From Cudoniella acicularis (taxonomy: Eukaryota > Ascomycota > Leotiomycetes > Helotiales > Helotiaceae): a stretch of 64,000 nt of DNA. The stretch covers positions 1 to 64,000 of the forward strand of contig JAAMPI010000097.1 of NCBI GenBank assembly GCA_013054445.1. The letters run 5' to 3'. The translations under genes were made by a program, and so were the position numbers. Shown here piece after piece: positions 1-10,400 of the stretch (position 1 is its first letter; each line of letters opens with the position of its first letter). Under the pieces are notes generated by a model, which did not search any database, was not told the origin of the DNA, and saw only the letters and a list, made by a program, of their open reading frames with translations.

Positions 1-254
1 ACATGTAGTGCAGTGCAGGGAATGTCATGGCTGTGGGGGCGGGGTCGGGTGTGGCCAATGCACTGGTTGGATGGGTTTCGTGGAGCGAGTTGGGCAAGCG
101 CCCAATACTAAATCACCCGAGAAAGTAACTTTGTACTATCATCAGCCTCACTTCCCTATACCTGGCCATCTCCCCATCCAGTTCCGAGAGGGGACCACGA
201 ACCAAGAACACGAAACCTGCATTTCTAAAGTCATCGTTTTGTCTCTTCTTCTCC

Positions 255-2164
255 ATGTCGTTTATCAATTCCTCCCTCGATCCGAAATCTCAGCACACAA
301 AATACGCCACAGTCTCGACTCACGATATTGTCCTTACACCAGACTCCAGGCAGTCTCTCCGACAAGTAGAATGGGGTGTGAACTGGAAAGCTCCCGTCAA
401 GATGGTCGGACTTCTCATCGCCGGAGCAGGGATCGCACTCGGACATCACTTCTACTATCATTACCTTGACAAGAAAGAAGTCTCCACAGACGATTCGAAA
501 TGGAATCTCAAGAGTCAACAATGGGAATTACGATACGGGAATGCCTTTGCGTTCTTGGCCAAAACGTGCCTAGCAGCCTCTATCTCGGTGGCTTACCAGC
601 AGCACATCTGGACCACGATGAGAAGGAAATCCATTGCGATTTCTGGCCTTGATGCCACATTTGGGGCCACTAAGGATCTGTTCTCTTTCCTCAACACCTC
701 GTTCTTATTCAACGTCAAAGTGGGTGTTGCACTTGCAGCCTTGACATGGTGAGTAGACCTACCCAATTACTCTACACCAGCATGCTAAATGCGCTTTGCA
801 GGTTGATGGCTCTCATTGCGGTCGTTACTCCTGCAACTTTGACGGTCATTCCGTCCAGCACAATAACTCCACAAGCTCTGAACGTCCCCATGGTTGACTA
901 TACGAATGTATCGTCTCTATTTTTTCTCGATGATAGCAACCTTGGTGTGGATGCCAATACTGTCGATAATGGGATCTCTCCCTTGTTGAGTCGTCTTATG
1001 GCCGCCACGGCTTCTACCCTTGATATCCTCCCTATGGTAGCCATACCTCCTGCTGCAAATTATTCCCTCCACTTTTATGCGCCCTCTTTGAGTTGTCCCA
1101 GCGCACCCGCCAATATTACAACGGTCATCAACCAGGTCGCCAATTATACGTCCGCTATCTTGGGCAACCGGACGATATCTTTCCTCGCTTTCACCCCTCA
1201 GGACGAGATGCGCATAGATTCTGGTATCAACTATAATCTTTACGAGAGTTTTGTCAACTCATGCATTGGAGCAACATCCTCAGTTGACGGGTCACAATTT
1301 TACTGCAATGGGATGGTTGAGGCGTGGCTGGATGATTCTGGAAGCAGTCCTTATATATGGGTCAAGTCAGACGCTGATTACTACTCCTGCGAACTTAAAG
1401 ACACTTCTTTCAACATCACCTTTAATGCCACGGGCAACATTCAAACCATCAACCACCCTTACGACTTTCAAATCACCGGTCTACCACTCAAGAACGGTTA
1501 CTATGTTCACGGTCAAGTACTATCCAATTGGTTGAGTGGCGTGGTCTGGGGAATGTTCGAAGGCATGGCCAGCACCCGGACACGGCTGCTTCAAACCTCA
1601 CTGTATGCAGCTTTGAAAACCAACGGACAGATAGAATCCAACGCAAGTGGAATTGCCGAGGCCGCCATTCCCGCAGCTGAGAAGGCCCTGACACGAGGAC
1701 TGACGATGGGGCAACTGATTGAAGAGCTGTCTCGAAACTTGACTCTAAGCTACTTCAGCTCAGACAGAACATGGCTACCAGGTGGAATCAATACAACCGT
1801 CAACATCGGAAGGACTCCCAATATTTACAAATATAATTCTACAAACCTGGCATGGGCATACGGGATGGCAATCGCGGCCACCGTCATCAGTGTGGTCATA
1901 GGTATGAGAGCGTTGGTTGTCAACGGTATTAGCCACGGGACCTCGTTCTCCTCCATCATGTGCAGCACACGGAACGAGACTCTGGACAATCTCACAATCG
2001 GCTCCTCATTAGCGGCTGAGCCACTCGGCAAGGAAGTTGAAGAGACTGAGTTGAAGTTTGGGCTTTTGAACGGACGAGGCGAAAATCATGGATTGATCAG
2101 GAGAGTCGGATTTGGGGTCGCTGGCGAGGTTGAAACCTTGAGAAAGGGTGCGAGTTGTTATTAG
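255..2164 (+). CDS. Multi-pass fungal membrane glycoprotein of unknown function (618 aa)
   Basis: Two exons, 255-748 and 802-2164, join in frame across a 53-nt intron (donor GTGAGT at 749, branch-like GCTAAAT near 785, acceptor CAG ending at 801). The 618-residue product has hydrophobic segments at about 50-68, 94-112 and 155-185, the last spanning the splice junction. A long lumenal or extracellular region of about 330 residues follows, with many N-x-S/T sequons and several cysteines. A final transmembrane helix lies at about 513-538, followed by a charged cytoplasmic tail. This architecture matches a large family of Pezizomycotina proteins often mis-named formylmethionine deformylase-like. 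No catalytic motif of a deformylase is visible, and I assign no biochemical function. The start was chosen because the first ATG of the long open frame gives a cytoplasmic N terminus. Plasma-membrane or vacuolar location is inference. Confidence 0.8.
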
Positions 2165-3015
2165 CTCTCTTCTCCGACGTTTCTAATATTAACGTGACTA
2201 TGCACTTCAAGAATGAGCAGTATAAAACACTCTCTTGATGCTAAAGTCTTCTGGCGAATGTGTCACCACTTCACATAGCATTGAAATATGCATCACTTAC
2301 CAGCATCCGTCATTTCCTCTTACGTCCTATCTTGAACCTTTGTTTGGTTAAATCTCAGAAATCGTCCCTTTCATACTCACTGTCATGAATCCCAATATCA
2401 AACATATTTCCCTTCATGCTCACCTCATCTTAGTAACACTCACGTGATACTCCTATCCTTGATAACGGACTGGTGATTTTGTTGCACATCGAGCTTCCTT
2501 CTCTAAAAATAAGGAGACAGCTTACAATTTTCTAATGCGCTTATGGCATAATGTGGGTCATCTATTCCGCGCAGTTTGATTGTGGATTCGGAGGCGGAAG
2601 TGGCGCTGGCTTTCATTGGGAGGTTTAGCATGACGTAAGATCACTGAGAATGAGAGGAATGAGGGTCGTGTCAGACATGAATTCTAGGTCGGGGAGTGTA
2701 TTCATTGAAAGTTGCCTTGTTATAAAGAAGGAATCTCAAGATTCCAAGCATTCGAAAAACTTCCTTGGCAAGAACCTAACTCCTGGTTGAAAAATGCTCA
2801 AGAGAATTCTGGCTTCAAGAAAGGGAGAAAAACGGTCCGTGCAAGCAAGGTAAAGTCTGAGTTCATTACCATTTCGCATGCGAAAGACGAACTTAATGAG
2901 GAAAGTATATACAACGACCTCTGAATCTTTCCTCTCACGCTTGGAATGATCAAGCATGGTACACCGGCATTTCAAACCTCTACAACATTCCTTACAGGGG
3001 CGGACTTGTCTACAC
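2165..3015. other. Intergenic, no gene seen
   Basis: No reading frame here shows coding character or an alignable family motif. It lies between the 3' end of the membrane glycoprotein gene and the 3' end of the AA9 pseudogene. The small open frames on both strands are unrelated overlapping frames. Confidence 0.6.
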
Positions 3016-3766
3016 TTAGCAAGTGAACATAGTCGGTCTAGTGCTCGTTCTACTGCCGGTGATTTGGATCTGATGGCAAGAGGGATAGAATTGTGCACCG
3101 GGATATGTGTATGCAGCGTGGAGAGCAATAATCTCGTGGCGAACGATGTACGATCCAGCAGCGAGACAGGATGGGATCGTGTATGTGATGTCGTTACCAG
3201 CGGTCATAAGAGGTGTGTTTCCCCAGACATTGGTCGTGCCAGTTCATCCTGCTTCTTGGATCTTGAACCAGACGGCACTGAGAAGGGCTAGTTCTGCATG
3301 AGTTGATCAAAGGGAGGAGAACATACTTTGTGCCTGGGAGGTAGCTGGCACAATTACCGTTCGTACGCCGAGCCGTGTAGGTGATGACTGGCCCGACGTG
3401 ACTCTCTGGCCACAATGTCCAGCGAAGACTGACTTGACTTCGAGCAGCAACAGGCCCTGCGGTCAGGTTGGCAGGTGAAGATCAACTGATGCCACCTTTG
3501 GTATAACCGCCGCATTGGAGATCGATGAGAGTCAAGTCCTGGACTAGTCCATTGCCTTGGACTGGGCGAAATATTCGGCTTAGGATTGGAGAGGTGTATG
3601 GGTCTTGGTATAGTTGGTAGCCATGCCAAGGTCAGCGAGAGTTGTGTACTTGGAGAGGATAACATACCTCATAGAAAGTCCCTCCAATGGTGGTGTTGTC
3701 AATATAGCCGTGGGCAGAAACTGTGGCTGCCAGAGCCGAAAGAAGAGAAACGGTTTGAAGAAACAT
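3016..3766 (-). pseudogene. AA9 lytic polysaccharide monooxygenase pseudogene
   Basis: Reading from 3766, exon 1 (3668-3766) encodes an 18-residue signal peptide followed by HGYIDNTTIGG, giving the mature N-terminal histidine of the AA9 copper His-brace. Further family landmarks follow: RPVQGNG, DLTLIDLQCGGY, SLRWTLWPESHVGPVITY, RHEIIALHAA (second copper histidine) and AQFYPSCHQIQITG (axial tyrosine region). The frame is broken by TGA at 3482-3484, inside the usual GGIS-GSSPANL stretch. It is broken again by TGA where the family has EAGRTGTTNVWG, consistent with CGA to TGA. The C terminus appears internally deleted, because about 35 residues normally present between ITGS and the final PTMFTC are missing. 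Intron 1 also lacks a canonical in-frame donor and acceptor pair: GTATGT at 3667 works only with a non-AG acceptor, while a poorer GTTATC donor restores frame but drops residues. Intron 2 (donor GTATGT, near 3331) looks normal. Active AA9 enzymes cleave cellulose or other beta-glucans oxidatively outside the cell. This copy cannot make a full enzyme. Confidence 0.85.
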
Positions 3767-5343
3767 AATGAATAAGAGAGTTTGAGAAGATTGTTGATCC
3801 TGCTTCCCTTCTCGAAATAAACATTCTCAGCTTTATATGGTCATTCAAATCGTATAGTGGGGGCTACTCGGACTGACTGCCTCCTTTAATTCCACGTTCA
3901 TCTGATGTTCTAACATGCCAAGAATTGACCTTCTTGGTCATCTGACAACTTGGTCGACAAGCGTAAAAGGAAAATTCAACATCAGTTTCCTCGAATCTGG
4001 GCACGAAAGGAGAAGTCTGGGTAATGTATGCAGAACTTCAAATCTCCACCGCGTCGCCCTATCCAGGCTGAATAACTTTATCTGTGCCACTAACGCCGTT
4101 TCAAGTTTCGCAAAATAAGTTTCTGCGGGGTTCCAAGGTGGGGAAAACATCCCCTGTTCCGAGAGTTTGATCTCAAGTGGAGGGAAATTCGTAGCTGATA
4201 CGTTATAAAGGTGCCGAAGATAAATTACACTCGTCTTAGCCTTTCGAGACGAGCGAGAGAGAAAAAGAAAAATGTGGTCCTAGGAAGACAAAAGTCTAGA
4301 TCACAATACGCTTGAGGTTAAAGTAATTAATAAGGCAAGAATGAAACAGAGCACCAGTTTTATAGATTGAAACGACTTAGATATATGCCCTAGATATCTC
4401 GATAGAAGAAGAAGTGAGCATCAAGATACGTACCTATTACGTGACCGACGAGGGGGGAAGTCACGTGACAGTAACCTACTTCCTTTGGCTATAAGACCTT
4501 TCTTATTAATAAATTTTATAGTGTTATAAGTTAGTTTTATGACTGGTTAAAAATAGCGCCATTTAAAATAGACTAAAGACGATATCTCGCGTGCTTCCTC
4601 TTTTATTAAGCGTGGTATAGAAACTCTTAGTTTATTTATATTAAAATAATCTGCCCTAACCCTTGAAAATATAAAGTTCGTATATATAGGCATATTAGTA
4701 GAGATAGGTGGACAGGAAGGAAGTATATATGCCTAGACTAGAGCATAGGGGAGGAAGTAGACTAAAAAGAATTTAGAAGGGAAAGAATAATATATAAATA
4801 TATTTAAGGTGATCGGCTGCCTAATATAGACTACTAATATCAGCAGATCTTATTCTAGGGCTAAGTAGTAAAGTTATGCTTAAAGGAGACAAGCTAGTAG
4901 GTATCATGACCCACATGATTAGTCATATGATTAGATCTTTGGGATCTGGCATAGATCCTTAAGATCTAAGGGATCTAGGGGATCCCGTGACTCGTAGATC
5001 TACCATCACCTATATAGCTATATAGATTTCCTATACTAGAGCTTCGCGCTTAACTCATACTCTTAGCAATAAGATAACATTCTACTAGGATCTGCTTAAC
5101 GCCTCTAAGACTAAGTAAAAACCCCTCACGTGATATTGATATACCACGTGACGACAGAAAGTTATACCTGGGCGTAAGCTTATTTAGGTTGTCGTATATG
5201 AGTTCTACTGACAACTCCAGGCACTGAAACTTGAGGTACTCATCTAGTTCGTGCCTTCCATTCCCGGCGACTAAGTTACAGTTACATTTGCAGGCTTACT
5301 TCTACGACTGTTTATCCATGCGCTGTCTACATATTTCAGGGCT
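3767..5343. repeat. AT-rich repeat relic, likely RIP-degraded
   Basis: From about 4480 to 5165 the sequence becomes strongly AT-rich with many TATA/CTAT steps, no open frame and repeated GATCT strings. This resembles the large degraded block at 50.4-57.1 kb. It is bracketed by E-box-like palindromes: GTCACGTGAC at 4460-4469, TCACGTGA at 5126-5133 and CACGTGAC at 5145-5152. No transposase or polyprotein can be read. The class of the original element is unknown. The flanking parts (3767-4450, 5170-5343) show nothing recognisable. Confidence 0.5.
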
Positions 5344-6008
5344 TTATTGAACGGAAAATCCAGCTATCCTTACTGTCTGAGTCTGGCTCTCACTAAAATT
5401 GTAGCCAGTTCGACAGTTGCTGTTACGCTGTTCATGACCAGTATGCTGGCTCAACATGTGGGCACTTTGGTCTTTTAACGTATCTGATTTGGGCTTTTCG
5501 TAAGCATTTGGGTGACTCGATGTGGGCGACACAATGTTTGTTACCTAAGGTTGAAAGGAGGGACGAATGAGCGACCGGCCAAGCAACATGGCTTTGAAAT
5601 AGTGAGTATGTTGGATCTTAAGGTCTGTCACGTCTTCTTTTGAAGTCAGCTCGCTACCTTGACGAATCAAGATCAGACTCGCCGCAACACTGCGTCCCAA
5701 TCTAACGTCATCGTCCAAAGAAGCTTAGAAGATCAAGAGTACGTGGAAGTAGTATAAACATGTAAGCTGGCTTGAATCTGATTCATTGCACTGCCGCATT
5801 GAGGTTGTTGCTGACCAATGGTCGCCAGCTGATCAATCTGTTGGTTAGATACGTGAGATAGGGAATTGATGAGAGCCGGAATGTCTCCGGGAGATATTAG
5901 TGTGCTCGTATTTTGCACACTTGCCGTAAAGTTGTGGGATAAGCTATTGAGGCACCGAACTAACGTAAGTGGTACAATTTCTAATACGTATAGAGATAAG
6001 TAGAACAA
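5344..6008 (-). other. Possible degenerate or partial gene, unrecognised
   Basis: Two minus-strand open stretches occur here, 5733-6008 (about 91 codons) and 5344-5532 (about 62 codons). The upstream part, after a possible acceptor ending CGTTAG, reads CLNSLSHNFTASVQNTS and then a Gln/Asn-rich stretch. It resembles a small secreted or helical protein but matches no family I know. No good start codon with a signal peptide is evident, and the two parts are not clearly joined by an intron. It may be a gene remnant or chance. Confidence 0.2.
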
Positions 6009-7115
6009 AGCAAAATATATGCGTCTAACTAGCCCTGTACTAGTTTCTCTACTGAAATAAGGGTAAGTGCTTCAAACAAAGGTGAAAAATCGGAAATCCA
6101 CAAAGTCTACACAAAAGAGGGAGAAAATTAATTTTTGATAGACTTATTCGCTAATATCAGAGGGGCAGTAAGATGATACTATACGGAACGCCAAGTAATA
6201 GTAATACAGCGAGTAATAAGGTTATCATACGGCGTACATATCAGAACTATCCACCCTATCATGTCAGCCACCGTATCCCAACCGTATACGATTCGCAACC
6301 CTATATCCCCTATACATGGCGTCAAGTAATATGAATTTGTTTGAGTCGAAGTCGAGTAGATATGTTATAATAAGGACATTTCCATAAAAGGTTTATATTA
6401 AATCTTCATACAAGGTTTAACCAGCCAAAGCTTTGTATTTCACACTGAATCCAGCATGCTATGCCATCTCCCTCAGATATTGAAGGGTTACGTGGCACAA
6501 AGACTTGTCATCTGATATATTCCTTCAAATCAGATAATTGGCTCACTGTCATACGAATGGTGATGCTTGGAAAACCACTTACATAAAAGCGAATACGAGC
6601 TTGCAAAAACGTCCCCCAATATTAAATACACGTTATTTTGGGTTTGTTGGAAATTCCCCGCGCCCCTGAATCAGCTAGGCTCTAGCAGTGCCGCTCTGCT
6701 GGGTTAAAAGACCATCTACTCTTACAACATGGCACGAAGTCGCACCGCAAGGTGTCAGCAAATCTTAGCAAGCCTTTTTCTCATTTCTCGGATGCCTCGG
6801 GCAGTCGCGATTGTGTCATTCGGTTTGGTGTGACGCACGAGTTGGCCTGGAAGTATAAGCAAGTATCCATGCACTTCCTCAGCATGAAAAAATGCGAATC
6901 CCAGCTGGAAGCGCCATAAGCAATCGTGATGCGTGACTCCAGTCTCGTAGGTCATTCCAGTCATCTCGGAACACGCGTAGGACAGTATTTGGCCATCAGT
7001 CTGGCAAGGTGGCACGGCTCTTTCCACCACCGCATATGATCTCACGCTTCCAGTCAACTTGATTTTCTGTCTGCGGCGTGGGAGGCTAGTAGCCTCGTCA
7101 AATTCAGAAATGGTG
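6009..7115. other. Intergenic upstream of the AA7 oxidase gene, no gene seen
   Basis: A 100-codon minus-strand frame at 6755-7057 lacks recognisable motifs and is not supported as a gene. The right-hand end of the interval should contain the promoter of the oxidase gene starting at 7307. Confidence 0.45.
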
Positions 7116-7124
7116 TATATAAAT
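7116..7124 (+). promoter_or_regulatory. TATA box of the AA7 oxidase gene
   Basis: TATATAAAT lies 183 nt upstream of the ATG at 7307. This would place transcription start at about 7150 and leave a leader of roughly 150 nt. It fits the strong TATA-type promoters typical of inducible secreted enzymes. The function is inferred from motif and position. Confidence 0.45.
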
Positions 7125-7306
7125 GGAGCTAGTACGCTGACCTTCGTGAGGAATAAAATCTGCCTCTATCTCTTCTTGGGTTTGATCCGTTTTCATCCTC
7201 ACAACAAAGGACGAAAACACAGGCGCGCTCCTAGCTGCTTGCGTCTGCTTGCCTTCTGTATTTATATTCAGAGACTCTCTTTCAACAAGCACCATCATAG
7301 ATCAGG

Positions 7307-8899
7307 ATGCATGTTCAAACATTAAAGCTCCGCGCAGCCATTCTGCTCGCTGTCTCTTTAGTCCAAGCTGCTTCAATCACCATATCCAGAAGTACCAGTA
7401 CTAATGTTTATGATTGCCTCACCTCTCACAATGTCACCTACCTCACTGAAAGTTCTGTCAACTGGTCGGCCTATCAAGTTCCATTCAATCTCCGTTTGCC
7501 ATACGAGCCAGCTGTGATCACTGTCCCTGAAGATCCATCTCAAGTCGCTGCGTCAGTTACTTGTGCAGCCGCCACAGGCCTAAAGGTCCAGGCTAAAGGT
7601 GGTGGGCACTCTTATGCAAGTTACTCTAGTGGGGGTCAAAATGGCTCTTTAATCATTGAGATGGAGAAATTTGACGACATAACTGTCGACCAATGTGAGT
7701 TTCCTTGGATACCTATGCAACGTGGACATTTCTGACAATCCATAGCTACTTTCATTGCCAAAATTGGTGCTGGTCAACGTCTGGGTAATATTGCAACAGC
7801 GCTATACGACTCAGGAAAGCGAGCACTTCCACACGGTACCTGCGCAGGGGTCGGAATTGCAGGCCATGCTTTGCACGGTGGATATGGCTACGACTCCAGA
7901 AAATGGGGGCTGACCCTGGACCACATCGTTGGTCTTGATATTGTTCTAGCCAATGGAGAGGAGGTTTATACCGATGCTACATGTTATCCCGATCTCTTCT
8001 ACGCTATGAGAGGGGCTGGTGATTCTTTCGGTATTGCAACACACTTTTACTTGCAGACCGAAGTTGCTCCTACATCAGTTCTATACTTCACCGCTGATCT
8101 GGCTGCGTCGTTAAAGGATGCTAGTACCGCCGCGACTGGATTCGAGCAGCTTCAAAACTGGACGCTCACTTCACCAGATCTTACCCCTAATATTACTTTC
8201 GGCACATATGCGGATGGCAACGGAACTTTTCTCATCCGAGGATGGTGCATGGACTGTAACCAGACTGTCTTTACAAATGATGTCTTTCCAGAAATGATTG
8301 CTGGCTTCCCTGGTGCCGTACCTACAATACAGAACCTTGGATGGATTAATGCATTGGTTGCTCTAGCGTCTCCAGACCCTCTCGCACAACCATTAGGACA
8401 TCTTTATACAGAGCACGACACTTTCTATGCCAAATCGGTGGTCACGAAAAATGCCGAACCCCTCACTTATGCTGCCCTTCTAAGCTACTGGAAATATATG
8501 ATTACAAACCAAGGCCAGGGACCTTTCTTCAGTATCATCAATCTTTACGGTGGGCCAGGGTCTCAGATCAACGTTCCATCTCCGGATTCATCCGCATATT
8601 CTGATCGCAGTGCATTGTGGGTGTTCCAAAATTATGGCCATACTGCCAGTGGTCTGCCTCCTTGGGATCCTGCGATTACTCCATTAATTGATGGTTTGAA
8701 TGATGCGATCACACAGCCTCAGCCTGATGGAGACTTCACTGCATATCTGAATTATGTGGATCCGGATCTGACTCCAGACATGGCTGCACAGGAATATTAT
8801 GGTGCGAGCACTTATGATAAATTGTTAGGTCTTAAGAAGAAATTTGATTCAGAATTCGTGTTTTGGAATCCTCAGGCGATTGGTAATGCAATCCTGTAA
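7307..8899 (+). CDS. Secreted FAD-linked oligosaccharide oxidase (AA7, BBE-type)
   Basis: Exons 7307-7694 and 7746-8899 join in frame across a 51-nt intron (GTGAGT...CATAG) to give 513 residues. Residues 1-21 form a signal peptide ending in VQAA. The PCMH-type FAD domain spans about 65-235. GGGHSY holds His101 and CAGVGIAGHALHGGYG holds Cys162, the His/Cys pair that binds FAD bicovalently in gluco- and chito-oligosaccharide oxidases. The C-terminal berberine-bridge-like segment (YYGASTYDKLLGLKKKFD...VFWNPQAIGN) is complete, as is the overall length for the family. Established family knowledge: these extracellular enzymes oxidise the reducing-end hemiacetal of oligosaccharides to lactones and release H2O2. 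The actual substrate cannot be read from sequence. A role in plant or fungal cell-wall oligosaccharide oxidation is inferred. Its neighbour at 3.0-3.8 kb is a dead AA9 gene, for which AA7 enzymes can supply H2O2. Confidence 0.9.
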
Positions 8900-9305
8900 T
8901 ACGGGCGGGGAATCTCGGTAATGATAGTATAATGGATAATTAGCTTTAATCTAGAATAGACCAGGAACTCGAGTTTTAATAAAAAAATACTGTTTTAGAT
9001 ACCTATAAACTGCGTTCATTTGTTTCCTTATACGATGTAGCCGCTAGTGGATATTTAAGCCTAGAAACATTGTCATGTCTCAAAGCCCACTTGGAAAGAC
9101 TCGAAAAAGCAATGTCAACAATAAGAGTAAAACAGAAAGAAGCTTGATTCATTATAGCATTATTTAAACATATCTATTCTGTACGTGATCACCCCTCACC
9201 CCACCCCAAATGAATGAATGCATTTTCCACCTTCATCTGGAATCTCAACACGAACATCCTCACTCGATTTACGGTATATTTGACAGCCATATCTCCTTCA
9301 ACCTT
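8900..9305. other. Convergent intergenic, shared 3' regions
   Basis: The interval separates the stop of the AA7 gene from the stop of the minus-strand gene at 9306. It is AT-rich with AATAAA-like strings near 8979-8985. Nothing else is seen. Confidence 0.5.
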
Positions 9306-9975
9306 TCAAGCAGAAATCCAAGCTTGTGCAGTCTTCTTCTCCGGGTATAATATAACACACATTTGTGCTAGATGAACGGTTTCGTATCGATTGCCGTTCT
9401 TAATTTTCGAGACCCCAAATAGCTCGCCCGCTTCCTTGTTTCCCAGTTGTGCAACGATAACTGGTGTCTTCTCGTCGTAGCCTACAAACAGTTAGAATCG
9501 AATTTGTCGTAATAGAGAATAATGTTGTGGGGAGGAGGGGGAGTCCAACCTGCTGGCGTAATCGAGGCACACTTATCTTGAAAGAATCCCTTGAAAAAAG
9601 GAACATCCATCTCCATCTAAACATCAAGTTAGCACGCCTTGAACATGCAAACAAATCTCGAAAAGGAAAACCTAAATTGAACGACATTGTCTGCACGGAG
9701 TATTTCTCAAGAGCAAGACATCCCTTAATCCTGTCACCGAATTGCTTCTTGTCCAGCGAGCAATGGCCCGGTATTTTGTTTCCCTTCGCGACAGGTGTTT
9801 TCTTCGCGCTCGGGGCTTTCAAAGTGCTGGTAGCAGGCTTCGCAGATGGTTTTGCCTTCTTCGATGGCGGAGATGAAGCATCGAGGATGGAGGATTGAGG
9901 GGATGGGGTGGGGAGGTAGTCTTTGTTGGTGCTGACTTCTGCAAGAGCTCTCTTTCTTGTTATGAATCCGTCCAT
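9306..9975 (-). CDS. Small conserved nuclear-type protein (about 180 aa), function unknown
   Basis: The model has exon 1 at 9672-9975, exon 2 at 9550-9616 and exon 3 at 9306-9481. Introns are 55 nt (GTTTTC...branch GCTAAC...TTTAG) and 68 nt (GTTGGA...TGTAG). The N-terminal 70 residues are basic, Ser/Pro/Lys-rich and disordered (RKRALAEVS near the start, then SPPSKKAKPSAK), which suggests nuclear localisation. The C-terminal part is compact and looks conserved (FFKGFFQDKCASITPAG, then VIVAQLGNKEAGELFGVSK). Exon 2 must be read in the ATG GAG frame to meet exon 3, but exon 1 arrives in phase 1, so the model is off by one nucleotide. A run of six T in exon 2 is the likely site of an extra base. 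No catalytic motif is recognised. Two ACGCGT boxes upstream hint at G1/S control. Confidence 0.6.
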
Positions 9976-10092
9976 TGGGTCTGATGTGAGGATTTAATTT
10001 TGATAGTGGTAGATGGTGTTGGTTTGTGGTTTTGGTGGTGAGTTGAAAAAAGTTCAAAAAATGGTGGTGGTGTAGTGTTAAAGTATTGGGAG

Positions 10093-10121
10093 ACGCGTTG
10101 GGCGTAAACCCCTGTACGCGT
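10093..10121 (-). promoter_or_regulatory. Paired MluI cell-cycle boxes (ACGCGT x2)
   Basis: ACGCGT occurs at 10093-10098 and 10116-10121, 118-146 nt upstream of the start at 9975. ACGCGT is the palindromic core bound by MBF-type (Mbp1/Swi6) regulators in ascomycetes. Two copies 23 bp apart in a promoter position are suggestive. Actual binding is inference. Confidence 0.4.
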
Positions 10122-10400
10122 CGAAATTTTAGCGTATTCGGGCTGCTGAGAATGCCGAACAGGGCTTAAACTTCAGCACTGACACGCTGAACTTGCTCTC
10201 TGAATATTTCTTTTGCCATTTTCTGACCTGTTCATCACCACATATTGCAATAGCCTTTCAATAAGCAATGACTTGTTATATTTATTTTTGGAACTCGAAA
10301 TTGAATATAAAAAGAAATCTTCCCTACGCCTTTTCGAGTAAGTTTCGTTTTCTTCTTTTTGTCGCGTTATTTTAAGCCATCTCGCGATTCTCGTTCCCCC

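Noticed and set aside
8..469. 153-codon plus-strand open frame at the window start
   Set aside because: It overlaps the membrane-glycoprotein start in another frame, and its codons read as low-quality Cys/Gly/Arg text without motifs.
6755..7057. 100-codon minus-strand open frame upstream of the AA7 gene
   Set aside because: No signal peptide, family motif or intron support; it lies in promoter sequence.
9464..9898. 144-codon plus-strand frame opposite the 9.3-kb gene
   Set aside because: It is the antisense shadow of a gene whose three exons fit introns with branch sites.
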